Of a stretch of DNA of 64,000 nucleotides, positions 42,040 to 49,905 are shown in pieces. The stretch spans positions 1,054,001 to 1,118,000 of the forward strand of contig NC_013523.1 of NCBI RefSeq assembly GCF_000024985.1. Reading direction: 5' to 3'. Position 1 is the stretch's first letter; every line of letters starts with the position of its first letter. The DNA comes from Sphaerobacter thermophilus DSM 20745 (lineage in GTDB: Bacteria; Chloroflexota; Chloroflexia; Thermomicrobiales; Thermomicrobiaceae). The notes beneath the pieces are model-generated. The model was given only the letters and a program-made list of their open reading frames with translations. It was not told the origin of the DNA and searched no databases. Position numbers and translations under genes: made by a program.

Positions 42040-43647
42040 CTATTCGTCCTCGTCAAAGCTGCGGTAACGAGCCAGCAGCTCGTGGCCGTCGACGGTCCGG
42101 ATCTTGGATGCGCGTAACTCGGCTATCAGGCTCGCGCGGTCGTACTGGCGAGTGCGGAGCAGCATCGGCATCGGGATGGCGTGGCCGACGATGAGGCACT
42201 GCTGGCGCGGCTCCAGGCTGGCAAGCATACCGCGGAGCTGGTTGCGGTCGCCCACGCCGGTCAGGACGGCGTCGATGTCGCGCTGGTCGGCCAGCAGGCC
42301 GGTGATGCGTGTGCCGAGCTGCGAGAGCACGTCGGGGTCGATGCTGGACGGTCGTTGGTCGACGACCAGGAGCGTCACGGAGTACTTGCGCATCTCCCGG
42401 GCGATGGTACCGAAGATCGACTGGCGGGCGGCCTCCGGCGTCAGGAACTTGTGCGCCTCCTCCAGCACGATCACCAAGTGACGCGGCTCCTGGCCCAACG
42501 CTCCGTCTGCCTGCGCGGCGAGGGCTTTCTCGGTGTAGCGCTGGTGGATGCGCCGGGTGACGATGTTGGCCACGAGCATGTAGTCGAGCAGCGAGTCGTG
42601 GCGGCCGAACTGGAGGATGATGTGCTTGCCATCCTCGATGTGGCGCAGCATATCGTCCACCCAGGAGAACCCGGCCTCCTCGACGACGTAGTCCCGCTTG
42701 CGAATCAGGGCCAGCTTCTGCCGAAGGGCGTCGACGGCGCCGGGGTGCGCCCCGGTTTGCTGGCAGAACTCGGCAACGTCCTCGGAATCCATCGCGAGCA
42801 GCCGCTGCATCCAGCGACTCTTGAAGGCCTGCTGAAGCTGGTGGGCGACGGCAGGGAAGGTCTCGCGCAGGTTCAGCTCGTCCGCGAGCAGTTCGATGTC
42901 CTCCGGCTCGATCTGGTTGAGCCCGATCACGACGTCACGGCTGCCGCCCGTGCGCTTGTCGAGCGTGTAGACCTTGACGCGCGACTCGCCGAAGAGTTCC
43001 ACCAGGCCGGCGATCTCCGGGTCACGCCGGGCATAGGCGTACTCGTCGTGCATGTCGAAGATCAGCGCCGAGGCGACGTCGCTCTTGATCAGGCCGAAGA
43101 GCAGGAGGCGGGTCAGGACGCTCTTGCCGGTACCGCTCTGGCCGAAGATCCCGTTGCTGCGCTCGATGAACGCTTTCAAGTCGATCGGGATGGGGATGTC
43201 CATGGTCAGCGGGGTGCCGAGCGCGAAGCGCGTGCCGCCCTCCGAGCCGAACACCAGATCGAAGTCCTCCGGCCGGGCTTCGCGGAGGACCGCGAAATGC
43301 ATCGGGATGTTGCGCACCGGGCCCGGTGGAGCGCCGGTGAGCCTGGATGCGTTCTCGAGCATGAGGCTGGGGCGCACCTCGACCGTGGCGTACGTGTGGG
43401 TACCGGCCAGGGCTTGGCGCACGAAGGGTGACCCACCGGCCGGTGGGTGAGCCGTGAGCGATGGGTCTGTCACGCGCAGCCGCATGTCGGCGATCAGGCT
43501 AAAATAACGGTTGTCGTTCCCTTCGAGGACGACGAAGCTGCCGACGCGCAGCGCCTCGGTGGGGCAATCCGGAGCCAGGCGAACCGTCAGGCCGCCGGTG
43601 AAGCTCCCCTCCGTGACGACGCCGAGTGGTTGCGACCGGACACCCAT
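42040..43647 (-). CDS. herA: HerA-type DNA translocase
   Basis: 535 residues. N-terminal HAS-barrel (PLGVVTEGSFTGGLTVRL and FVVLEGNDNRYFSLIADM), then an FtsK/HerA ATPase with Walker A FGQSGTGKSVLTR, Walker B-type LVIVLEEAHKFL and RPSSIDPDVLSQLGTRI. HerA hexamers move on double-stranded DNA during end resection, in archaea with Mre11, Rad50 and NurA. ATG 43647 follows GAGGGAGATGAG; a very long open frame further upstream is antisense to the kinase gene. The pair HerA-SbcD suggests a joint role in DNA-end processing. Confidence 0.88.
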   Translation of the reverse strand: MGVRSQPLGVVTEGSFTGGLTVRLAPDCPTEALRVGSFVVLEGNDNRYFSLIADMRLRVTDPSLTAHPPAGGSPFVRQALAGTHTYATVEVRPSLMLENASRLTGAPPGPVRNIPMHFAVLREARPEDFDLVFGSEGGTRFALGTPLTMDIPIPIDLKAFIERSNGIFGQSGTGKSVLTRLLLFGLIKSDVASALIFDMHDEYAYARRDPEIAGLVELFGESRVKVYTLDKRTGGSRDVVIGLNQIEPEDIELLADELNLRETFPAVAHQLQQAFKSRWMQRLLAMDSEDVAEFCQQTGAHPGAVDALRQKLALIRKRDYVVEEAGFSWVDDMLRHIEDGKHIILQFGRHDSLLDYMLVANIVTRRIHQRYTEKALAAQADGALGQEPRHLVIVLEEAHKFLTPEAARQSIFGTIAREMRKYSVTLLVVDQRPSSIDPDVLSQLGTRITGLLADQRDIDAVLTGVGDRNQLRGMLASLEPRQQCLIVGHAIPMPMLLRTRQYDRASLIAELRASKIRTVDGHELLARYRSFDEDE

Positions 43648-43713
43648 CTCATCTCCCTCGCGGTCGAGCCACGCGTACGTATAGAACGATTGTACCACCT
43701 GAGCGGGGATCAG

Positions 43714-45672
43714 ATGCAGCACGAGACAGCCGGGCCAGGCGAGGCGGCTGAGGGCACGGTGGCGCGCCGCCATGACGCGCTCAACGCGCTGCTGGAGGCA
43801 ATGCGGGAGCAGGGGGCACCCGGCGGGCAGACACGCCTGCTCCTGGCAGCAATCGACTTCGGCGAGGCGGTCGCGGCCGACCACTTCCGCATGGAAGACG
43901 CCTTCGCCATGCTCCTCGACGCCTGGCGGGAGGCCGACGTGCCGGCCGACCCGGCGGTGCTGGGCGCCACGGTGCGCGGCTACACCGACTACATGGTGCG
44001 GCTGCGCGGGCTGGTGCGGCGGGGCGGCACCGGGCCCTTGTCGAGCCATGTCGCGCGGCTGGCCGGTCTGCACCGCATCAACCAGGCGGCGACTGCGAGT
44101 CTCGACCTGGAAGCGATGCTGCAGACCGTCGTCAATGTGGTGAAGCAGACCGTCGCGGCGGATTCCTGCTCGATCTTCCTCTACGACCAGACAAGCGGAA
44201 CGCTGGTACTGCGGGCCACGGTCGGGCTCAACCAGGAGGAGGTGGGCCAGCTCCGCCTGCCGCTCGGGGTGGGCATCACCGGTGAGGCGGCGGCGACGCG
44301 CCGCATTCTGGCGGTGGCCGAGGCGCGCTCCCACCCGGCGTACCTGGACCACCCGCGAATCGGCGATCAGATCTACACGTCCCAGGTGTCGGTGCCGCTG
44401 GCGCTGGGGGCGCCCGATCGGCTGGTCGGGGTGCTGAACATCCTCTCGGCCGCCCGGCGTGAGTTCGACGCCGACGAGCTGGCGTTCTTGGAAACGGCGG
44501 CCGGTGAGATCGCCATCGCCATCGAGAACGCGCGGTTGTACAGCGAGACCGATGCCCAACTGCGCCGCCGGATCAGCCAGCTCGCCACGCTGCAGCAGAT
44601 GTCGCGCATGGTCGCGTCGACGCTCGACCTGTCGGAGGTGCTGCGGCTGATCAGTCGCCAGACGGCGGAGTTGAGTCAGGCGACGGCGGCGGAGATCTAT
44701 CGGCGGCCGCGGCACGACCCGGCCCGGCTCGAACTGATGGCGCGTCACCCGTCCGATGACGTGGCGCCCGTAGCCGATCGTGCCGTCGTGGTGCCGGTGG
44801 TTGAGGAGGCGATGCAGACCGGGGCGGCCATCTGGCGCCGGTTGCCGGCGGAGGAGCCGAGCACGTTCCTTTACGTCGTCCCGATGGTGACTGCGCGTCG
44901 CGCAGTGGGTGCGATCTGCGTCTACCTCGGCGAACGACCGCAGGATGTCCAAGACATGCAAGGGCTGCTGGACGCCTTCTCCGACTCGGCGGCAATCGCG
45001 ATCGAGAACGCCGAGTTGTACGAGGAGGCGCTGCGTGGCTTCACGCGCGCCTCGACTCTGCTGCAGGAGATGCACCATCGGGTACGCAACAACCTGCAGA
45101 TGGTCGCAGCCCTGCTCTCTATGCAGGCGAGACACGCTGCCGACGAGGGGTGGACCCAGCCGCTGCAGGAGGCCGTCAGCCGGATCCGCAGCATTGCGGC
45201 GATCCACGATCTGCTCTCAAGCGGGAACCTGCGCGAGACGACTGTGGAGCGGATCGCCAAGCACGTGGTGGACGAGGCGATCATCAACGTCGTGCCGCCG
45301 GGGACCCAGGTGAACTTCGTCATCGAGCCGTCGCCGGTCCACGTCCCGTCACGACAGGCGACGGTCCTCGCCCTCCTGATCAACGAATTCCTGGCCAACG
45401 CGGTAGTACACGGTGTCGGCCGGCGCGAGCGAGGTGAGGTCACCATCGCGGTGCGGTGCGAAGGGGACGAGGCGGTGCTGGAGGTGTGTGACGACGGCGT
45501 CGGACTGCCGGCCGGCTTCGACCCGGTTCGCAGCGCCGGGCTGGGCCTCCAGATCGCACGGACGCTCGTGGAGGTAGACCTGCACGGTTCGCTCCACCTA
45601 CGCGCCCGCGAGGGTGGCGGCACTGTGGTCTGTGTGCGCTTTCCCCTTCCCTCCGGCGTCGAGTCCGGGTAG
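43714..45672 (+). CDS. Soluble sensor histidine kinase with GAF domains
   Basis: 652 residues. N-terminal helical region (1-120), a GAF domain (about 135-280, ADSCSIFLYDQTSGTLVL and GITGEAAATRR), a second GAF-like domain (about 300-445), then a HisKA_2-type kinase: phospho-acceptor histidine in EMHHRVRNNLQMVAALLSMQ and an ATPase with NEFLANAVVHG and CDDGVGLPAGF. No membrane helices. The signal and response regulator are unknown; none is adjacent. ATG 43714 follows GAGCGGGGA; the open frame upstream is antisense to herA. Confidence 0.88.
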   Translation: MQHETAGPGEAAEGTVARRHDALNALLEAMREQGAPGGQTRLLLAAIDFGEAVAADHFRMEDAFAMLLDAWREADVPADPAVLGATVRGYTDYMVRLRGLVRRGGTGPLSSHVARLAGLHRINQAATASLDLEAMLQTVVNVVKQTVAADSCSIFLYDQTSGTLVLRATVGLNQEEVGQLRLPLGVGITGEAAATRRILAVAEARSHPAYLDHPRIGDQIYTSQVSVPLALGAPDRLVGVLNILSAARREFDADELAFLETAAGEIAIAIENARLYSETDAQLRRRISQLATLQQMSRMVASTLDLSEVLRLISRQTAELSQATAAEIYRRPRHDPARLELMARHPSDDVAPVADRAVVVPVVEEAMQTGAAIWRRLPAEEPSTFLYVVPMVTARRAVGAICVYLGERPQDVQDMQGLLDAFSDSAAIAIENAELYEEALRGFTRASTLLQEMHHRVRNNLQMVAALLSMQARHAADEGWTQPLQEAVSRIRSIAAIHDLLSSGNLRETTVERIAKHVVDEAIINVVPPGTQVNFVIEPSPVHVPSRQATVLALLINEFLANAVVHGVGRRERGEVTIAVRCEGDEAVLEVCDDGVGLPAGFDPVRSAGLGLQIARTLVEVDLHGSLHLRAREGGGTVVCVRFPLPSGVESG

Positions 45673-45696
45673 CGGCACAGAGTCGGATGCGTCGGC

Positions 45697-45726
45697 TTGA
45701 CCCCGCTTGCCGCCCGCTCTCATAAT
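45697..45726 (+). promoter_or_regulatory. Promoter of the enoyl-ACP reductase-like gene
   Basis: TTGACC (45697-45702), 18 bases, CATAAT (45721-45726); start near 45733, leader about 60 bases. Confidence 0.6.
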
Positions 45727-45794
45727 CTGCGGAGTGACAGCAGTGACCTTACCGTCCGTCGTGGGCGGCTACTGCCGGGAAGGGAGGCGGAGGG

Positions 45795-46592
45795 TTGGCC
45801 GGAACCGAGACAGCGACTGGTACGCCCTGGGCGGTGATCCTCGGCGCGTCGAGCGGCTTTGGTGCGGCGACCAGCCGTGAGCTAGCCGCGGCCGGGTTCA
45901 ATATCTGCGGGGTCCACCTGGATCGGCGGAGCACGATGCCACTGGCCGAAGCGGTGATCGCCGACGTCCAGGCGGCCGGGCGCGAAGCTGCCTTCTTCAA
46001 CGTGAACGCGGCCGACCCCGAGAAGCGCGCTGAAGTGATTCAGGCGCTCAAGGAGCGTGGGGCGCGCGTCCGCGTGCTGATGCACTCGCTGGCGTTCGGC
46101 ACCCTGCGCCGGTACATCGAGCCAGATCCCGCTCAACAACTGACCCAGAAGCAGCTCGAGATGACGCTCGACGTCATGGCCAACTCGCTCGTTTACTGGA
46201 CGCAGGACCTCTTCCACGCCGGGCTGTTCGACCAGGACGCCCGGATCTTCGCCATGACCAGCGAGGGATCGACCCGTGTCTGGGCCGGGTACGGTGCGGT
46301 CTCGGCCGCCAAGGCGGCGTTGGAGGCGCACATCCGCCAGCTCGCGGTGGAGCTTGCGCCGCACGGCATCGCGGCCAACAGCATTCAGGCCGGTGTGACG
46401 CCGACCCCGGCGCAGTCGAAGATCCCCGGTGCTGACGAGATGCTGGAGGGGGCAAAGGCGCGGAACCCTGGTGGCCGCGTGACGACGCCGGAGGACGTGG
46501 CACGGGCGATCCGCGTGCTCAGCACGCCCGGCATCGGTTGGATCACCGGGAACGTCATCCGCGTCGACGGTGGCGAGGCAATCGTCCCGTAG
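45795..46592 (+). CDS. Enoyl-[acyl-carrier-protein] reductase-like SDR (FabI/FabL type)
   Basis: 265 residues. NAD(P)-binding ILGASSGFGAATSREL, then VLMHSLAFGTLRRYIEPD and the pair Y-x6-K (YGAVSAAK), which is the spacing of enoyl-ACP reductases rather than the Y-x3-K of ordinary SDRs; the C-terminus ITGNVIRVDGGEAIVP is standard. It would reduce the enoyl-ACP double bond in fatty-acid elongation. The start is TTG at 45795 after GGGAGGCGGAGGG. An ordinary SDR with another substrate is the alternative. Confidence 0.78.
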   Translation: MAGTETATGTPWAVILGASSGFGAATSRELAAAGFNICGVHLDRRSTMPLAEAVIADVQAAGREAAFFNVNAADPEKRAEVIQALKERGARVRVLMHSLAFGTLRRYIEPDPAQQLTQKQLEMTLDVMANSLVYWTQDLFHAGLFDQDARIFAMTSEGSTRVWAGYGAVSAAKAALEAHIRQLAVELAPHGIAANSIQAGVTPTPAQSKIPGADEMLEGAKARNPGGRVTTPEDVARAIRVLSTPGIGWITGNVIRVDGGEAIVP

Positions 46593-46685
46593 CGAGACGG
46601 GCACGGGACACGCCGAGTCGCTCTGGTTACGCGCGGGCGGTCCCACCTAAGCGTCATCCGTTATCGAACATGCGAATATCCGGCA

Positions 46686-46714
46686 GAGCGGCGGCCATCG
46701 TGTGGCCGCCGCTC
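46686..46714 (+). terminator. Hairpin downstream of the enoyl reductase gene
   Basis: GAGCGGCGGCCA and TGGCCGCCGCTC form a perfect 12-bp stem with loop TCGTG. No T run follows. It also faces the end of the broken minus-strand gene. Confidence 0.55.
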
Positions 46715-46786
46715 GCATCTGGGTGGCCCGTCGCAGGCCAGCCAAATACCACGGGACGTGCCTCCGGTGGGTTGACGGGTAATCGG

Positions 46787-47282
46787 CTATGGCAGCTCAA
46801 CCGAGAATCGCTGCGTGCCGTCCGGCACCTGGACAATGGCTCCGGAGCCCCACTGCAATGTTGCGATCTCCAGCGTCAGTTGGCGGGCTTTGGGATCGCG
46901 CTGCGGGGTGAATGGACAGACGCGGCGCCAGGAGAAGAGCTCCGGTGGCTTGCCCCCGCCGCTCCCCGCTGCGGGCAATGCATTGTAGACACCACCTCGA
47001 TCGTCCACCGCGCCAGGTGATGCGGGGGAACCCGCCCCGACTTCCCCCGTCCATTCTGGCGACGGCCTGGAACCGATCCCGGTACAACTCGAGGGAGTGG
47101 ACGGTCACCCCGATGTCTTCGAACTGCCGGTGCTGTGCGACCGGGATAACGCCCAATAGGCTTGAGCCAGGCTCGTCCCCCGCCGTCGCTGTCGCCGTCC
47201 CCGGCTCCCGGCTGAGTGGGAACATAAAGCGCCACGGACCCCCGAGGATCCCCTCCGCCGACCACTCAGCGGCAGGACGCGA
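46787..47282 (-). pseudogene. Frameshifted and 5'-truncated gene of unknown family
   Basis: Two minus-strand frames join into one protein-like sequence. The first (47282 to about 47010) reads EWSAEGILGGPWRFMFPLS and VTVHSLELYRDRFQAVARMD; after a one-base shift near 47005-47015 the second reads VDDRGGVYNALPAAG, RRVCPFTPQRDPKARQLTLE and ends VQVPDGTQRFSVELP, TAG. The pattern SLELY...DDRGG...F.P..DP.A..L.LE looks like an envelope beta-sandwich family common in Chloroflexota, not further identified. There is no start codon with a ribosome site; a TAG lies just upstream. Confidence 0.5.
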
Positions 47283-47319
47283 CTACGAAGGGGTGGGATA
47301 CCCCCGGGTGTCCGTACCC

Positions 47320-47348
47320 TTGCGAGGATGGTTGGGGGCAGGTATCAT
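47320..47348 (+). promoter_or_regulatory. Promoter of the SRP RNA
   Basis: TTGCGA (47320-47325), 17 bases, TATCAT (47343-47348); start predicted near 47355, two bases before the paired 5' end of the RNA. Confidence 0.65.
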
Positions 47349-47356
47349 AAAGTCCT

Positions 47357-47624
47357 GGTCGTGCTAGGCGGGGAACTAGCGGTGCCCTGTACCCGCAATC
47401 CGCTATAGCGGGGCTGAGTTCCCTCTCGAGGTCCGGCCTTGTGGGACTGCTCGGGCTAAGTGGTGAGGAAGGTTGGGTCCCACGCGGCAAGGACCCACGA
47501 ACCCGGTCAGGTCCGGAAGGAAGCAGCCGTAAGTGGCCATCCTTGGGTGACGTGGGGGTGCCTGGCTGGAGCTAACTGGCCCGGTGCAAGCCGGAGGGTC
47601 GTGATCGACAGAGGGTGCACGACC
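47357..47624 (+). ncRNA. ffs: Signal recognition particle RNA, large bacterial type
   Basis: The universally conserved SRP54-binding core GTCAGGTCCGGAAGGAAGCAGC with its GGAA tetraloop is at about 47506-47527. The 5' part (GTGCTAGGCGGGGA, GGTGCCCTGTACCCGCAATC, CTCTCGAGGTC) closely follows the Alu domain of the Bacillus scRNA, and the ends GGTCGTGC (47357-47364) and GCACGACC (47617-47624) pair. About 268 bases, so it is the long form with an Alu domain and not the 4.5S form. Confidence 0.95.
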
Positions 47625-47640
47625 TTCTTCGAACACAGAA

Positions 47641-47677
47641 GCGGACCGTCCCGTTGGGCGGTCCGCTCTTCTTTTTG
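47641..47677 (+). terminator. Terminator of the SRP RNA
   Basis: GCGGACCG/CGGTCCGC stem (47641-47666, 10-base loop) followed by TCTTCTTTTTG, a classic intrinsic terminator. Confidence 0.9.
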
Positions 47678-47856
47678 CCCGAAGCCCTCGCGACATAACT
47701 CTGGGCATGATTCGTGAGCCGGATGCTATCCCACGCATGGTCGGGCAGTGCTGTCGATTTCGAGGATGGCCGTTCGACCAAGATGTGGGACCCGTTGCGT
47801 ACAGCCCGGCCAGGCGGTCGGGTGCCCGGATCGACCCACAGAGGGAGAGGCACCCC

Positions 47857-48495
47857 GTGCGGAAGATCGTTGTCAATACCTTCCTAACCCTGGACGGCGT
47901 CATGCAGGGCCCAGGCGGGCCAAACGAGGACCGAGAGGGTGGTTTCGAGCATGGAGGCTGGTCGGTCAACTACTGGGACGACCGCATGGGCCAGTTTGTG
48001 GGCGAGGGGTTGAGCCAGCCGTTCGACCTCCTTCTCGGGCGAAAGACCTACGACATCTTCTCGGCCCACTGGCCCCATGCCACTGACGAGGCAGCCGGCC
48101 CGCTGAACGCGGCGACGAAGTACGTCGTGTCCACCACCCTGGCGAGCGCAGACTGGGGTCCCGCGGTCGTGATCCGAGACAACGTTGTCGAGCAAATCAC
48201 CCGGCTCAAGCAGGGTGACGGGCCCGACCTCCAGGTGCATGGAAGTTCGCAACTGGTCCAGACCCTGATGGCCAATGACCTGGTCGACCAGTACCGCCTC
48301 ATGATCTTCCCGCTAACGTTGGGAAGTGGGAAGCAGCTCTTTGGCGATGGGGTACGCCCCGGCAACCTGCGCCTCGTGGACTCCCAGGAGTCGACCACCG
48401 GCGTGATCATTGCCACCTACGAGCCCGCCGGCGACGTTCGCTACGGCTCATTCGCCCTGGAGGACCAACCGACGACTCCAGAGGGCGCGCCGTAA
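47857..48495 (+). CDS. Dihydrofolate reductase-fold protein (RibD C-terminal family)
   Basis: 212 residues. NTFLTLDGVMQGPGGPNEDR at the N-terminus, LLLGRKTYDIFSAHWP, LQVHGSSQLVQTLMANDLVDQYRLM split at HGSSQ and DQYRLM, and FPLTLGSGKQLFGDG are typical of the YwjB/RibD_C group of NADPH reductases with unknown substrates. GTG 47857 follows GAGGGAGAGG and fits the family start; upstream frame sequence has no homology-like features. Confidence 0.85.
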   Translation: MRKIVVNTFLTLDGVMQGPGGPNEDREGGFEHGGWSVNYWDDRMGQFVGEGLSQPFDLLLGRKTYDIFSAHWPHATDEAAGPLNAATKYVVSTTLASADWGPAVVIRDNVVEQITRLKQGDGPDLQVHGSSQLVQTLMANDLVDQYRLMIFPLTLGSGKQLFGDGVRPGNLRLVDSQESTTGVIIATYEPAGDVRYGSFALEDQPTTPEGAP

Positions 48496-48531
48496 GGTAC
48501 CCCGATCGCGAAACGCGAAGGTAGAAACGAG

Positions 48532-48587
48532 GAGCCTCCTCGGGCCCTGCCGATTCGCTCGATGATTCGGCAAGGTCCGGGAGGCTC
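48532..48587. terminator. Bidirectional hairpin between convergent genes
   Basis: GAGCCTCC (48532-48539) pairs with GGAGGCTC (48580-48587) and an inner TGCCG pairs with CGGCA (48548-48572). It lies between the DHFR-like gene and the convergent membrane-protein gene. Confidence 0.55.
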
Positions 48588-48612
48588 AATCGCTTCCGAC
48601 AGCGGGTTGGGG

Positions 48613-49092
48613 TTACGAGCGCACCCGCTCGCGGGACGGCGACCGCTTCCGCCGGCGCGCACCGCGGCGGCGGCCGCTGGACACCGGTTCGAGGTAGCGG
48701 CGCTTGAGCTCCTCGGCGGCTGCAGCGCGCACCTTGGCCGGATACACGGTGCGGGCCCACCAGATGTAGTAGGCGGCCTCAGCCAGCAGCGCCAGGAGAA
48801 CCAGATAGAGCCAGAAGCGCTTGTAGAAGCCGAAGGCGCTCACGTGGAGGAACCGGAACGTGAAGAAGAAGAGTCCTAGCCCGAACAGCACCGCGGCGAT
48901 GGCAGCACCGCGCTGGATCTCCGCGCGGGCGATCGGGTAGCGCTGGGAAAGCCGTATCACGTCGTAGTAGACCAACAGCGACGCGACGAAGCCGATGCCG
49001 CAGAGCGCGACAAAGGCGATCGAGAACGGCCCCCAGACGGGCGTGTCCCAGAGCGGTGCGTTCAGATAGTCCCAGCTCAGCGGATTCCGCAT
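48613..49092 (-). CDS. Small integral membrane protein
   Basis: 159 residues with three predicted membrane segments (about 22-43, 63-82, 93-112), a charged loop LSQRYPIARAEIQRG between the first two and a very basic C-terminal tail (RRRGARRRKR). No family is recognised. It follows sdhB by about 110 bases on the same strand and may be co-transcribed, which would suggest but not prove a link to respiration. Confidence 0.6.
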   Translation of the reverse strand: MRNPLSWDYLNAPLWDTPVWGPFSIAFVALCGIGFVASLLVYYDVIRLSQRYPIARAEIQRGAAIAAVLFGLGLFFFTFRFLHVSAFGFYKRFWLYLVLLALLAEAAYYIWWARTVYPAKVRAAAAEELKRRYLEPVSSGRRRGARRRKRSPSRERVRS

Positions 49093-49203
49093 CCGCGTGT
49101 TCCTCGCTCCCCAGCGTTCAGTGATGTCGTGTACCTCTGCAGTCCGCAGGGTGGGCGGTGACGCGGACCTGCCGCGCGCCGGTGCCCGTGCCCGAGGATG
49201 CCG

Positions 49204-49905
49204 CTACGAGACGTCGCCGGTCAGCAAGCTGCGCTTGACCTCCTCGATGGCACGCGTGACCTGAATCCCGCGCGGGCACGCCTCGGTGCAGTTGAAGACG
49301 GTGCGGCAGCGCCAGACGCCCGACTTCTGGTTCAACACGGCCAGCCGGTCGGCTGCACCCTGGTCGCGGCTGTCGTAGATGAAGCGGTGGGCGTTGACGA
49401 TCGCCGCGGGACCGACGAACTCGTCGTTGGTCCAGGTGATCGGGCAGGCACTGGTGCAGCAGGCGCAGAGGATGCACTTCGTCGTGTCGTCGAAGCGCTC
49501 GCGATTCTCCGGTGACTGCAGCCGCTCCGTGGTCGGCTCTGGGTCGTCGTTGATGAGGAAGGGCATCACCGACTTGTACGCGTTGAAGAACGGCTCCATG
49601 TCCACGACCAGGTCGCGGATGACCCGGAAGCCGACGAGCGGCTCGATCGTGATGTCGGTGCCTACATCGCGGATGAGCACCTTACACGCCAGCCGGTTGC
49701 GCCCGTTGATACGCATGGCATCGGAGCCGCAGACGCCGTGGGCGCAGCTCCGGCGGTAGGTGAGCGTGCCGTCGCGGAACCACTTCACCTTGTTGAGCGC
49801 ATCGAGGACGCGGTCAGTCGGCTCGACCTCGACGTCGTACTCCTCGAAGTACGGCTTGCTGTCGACCTCAGGGTTGAAGCGTTGAATCCGCAGGTGTACC
49901 TGCAT
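49204..49905 (-). CDS. sdhB: Succinate dehydrogenase iron-sulfur subunit
   Basis: 233 residues carrying three clusters: 2Fe-2S ligands C54, C59, D62 and C74 (RRSCAHGVCGSDAM), with aspartate in the position also occupied by aspartate in E. coli SdhB; then CILCACCTSACP and CRTVFNCTEACPRG for the 4Fe-4S and 3Fe-4S clusters. It passes electrons from SdhA to quinone at the membrane anchor. Start ATG 49905 overlaps the sdhA stop by one base (TGATG). Confidence 0.95.
   Translation of the reverse strand: MQVHLRIQRFNPEVDSKPYFEEYDVEVEPTDRVLDALNKVKWFRDGTLTYRRSCAHGVCGSDAMRINGRNRLACKVLIRDVGTDITIEPLVGFRVIRDLVVDMEPFFNAYKSVMPFLINDDPEPTTERLQSPENRERFDDTTKCILCACCTSACPITWTNDEFVGPAAIVNAHRFIYDSRDQGAADRLAVLNQKSGVWRCRTVFNCTEACPRGIQVTRAIEEVKRSLLTGDVS

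Noticed and set aside
41464-43431. Long plus-strand frames antisense to sbcD and herA
   Set aside because: Typical GC-rich antisense open frames; their translations lack hydrophobic cores and have no ribosome sites.
43647-45207. N-terminal extension of HerA by 520 codons
   Set aside because: This open frame is antisense to the histidine kinase gene, has no domain-like features, and HerA has a good ribosome site and family-typical start at 43647.
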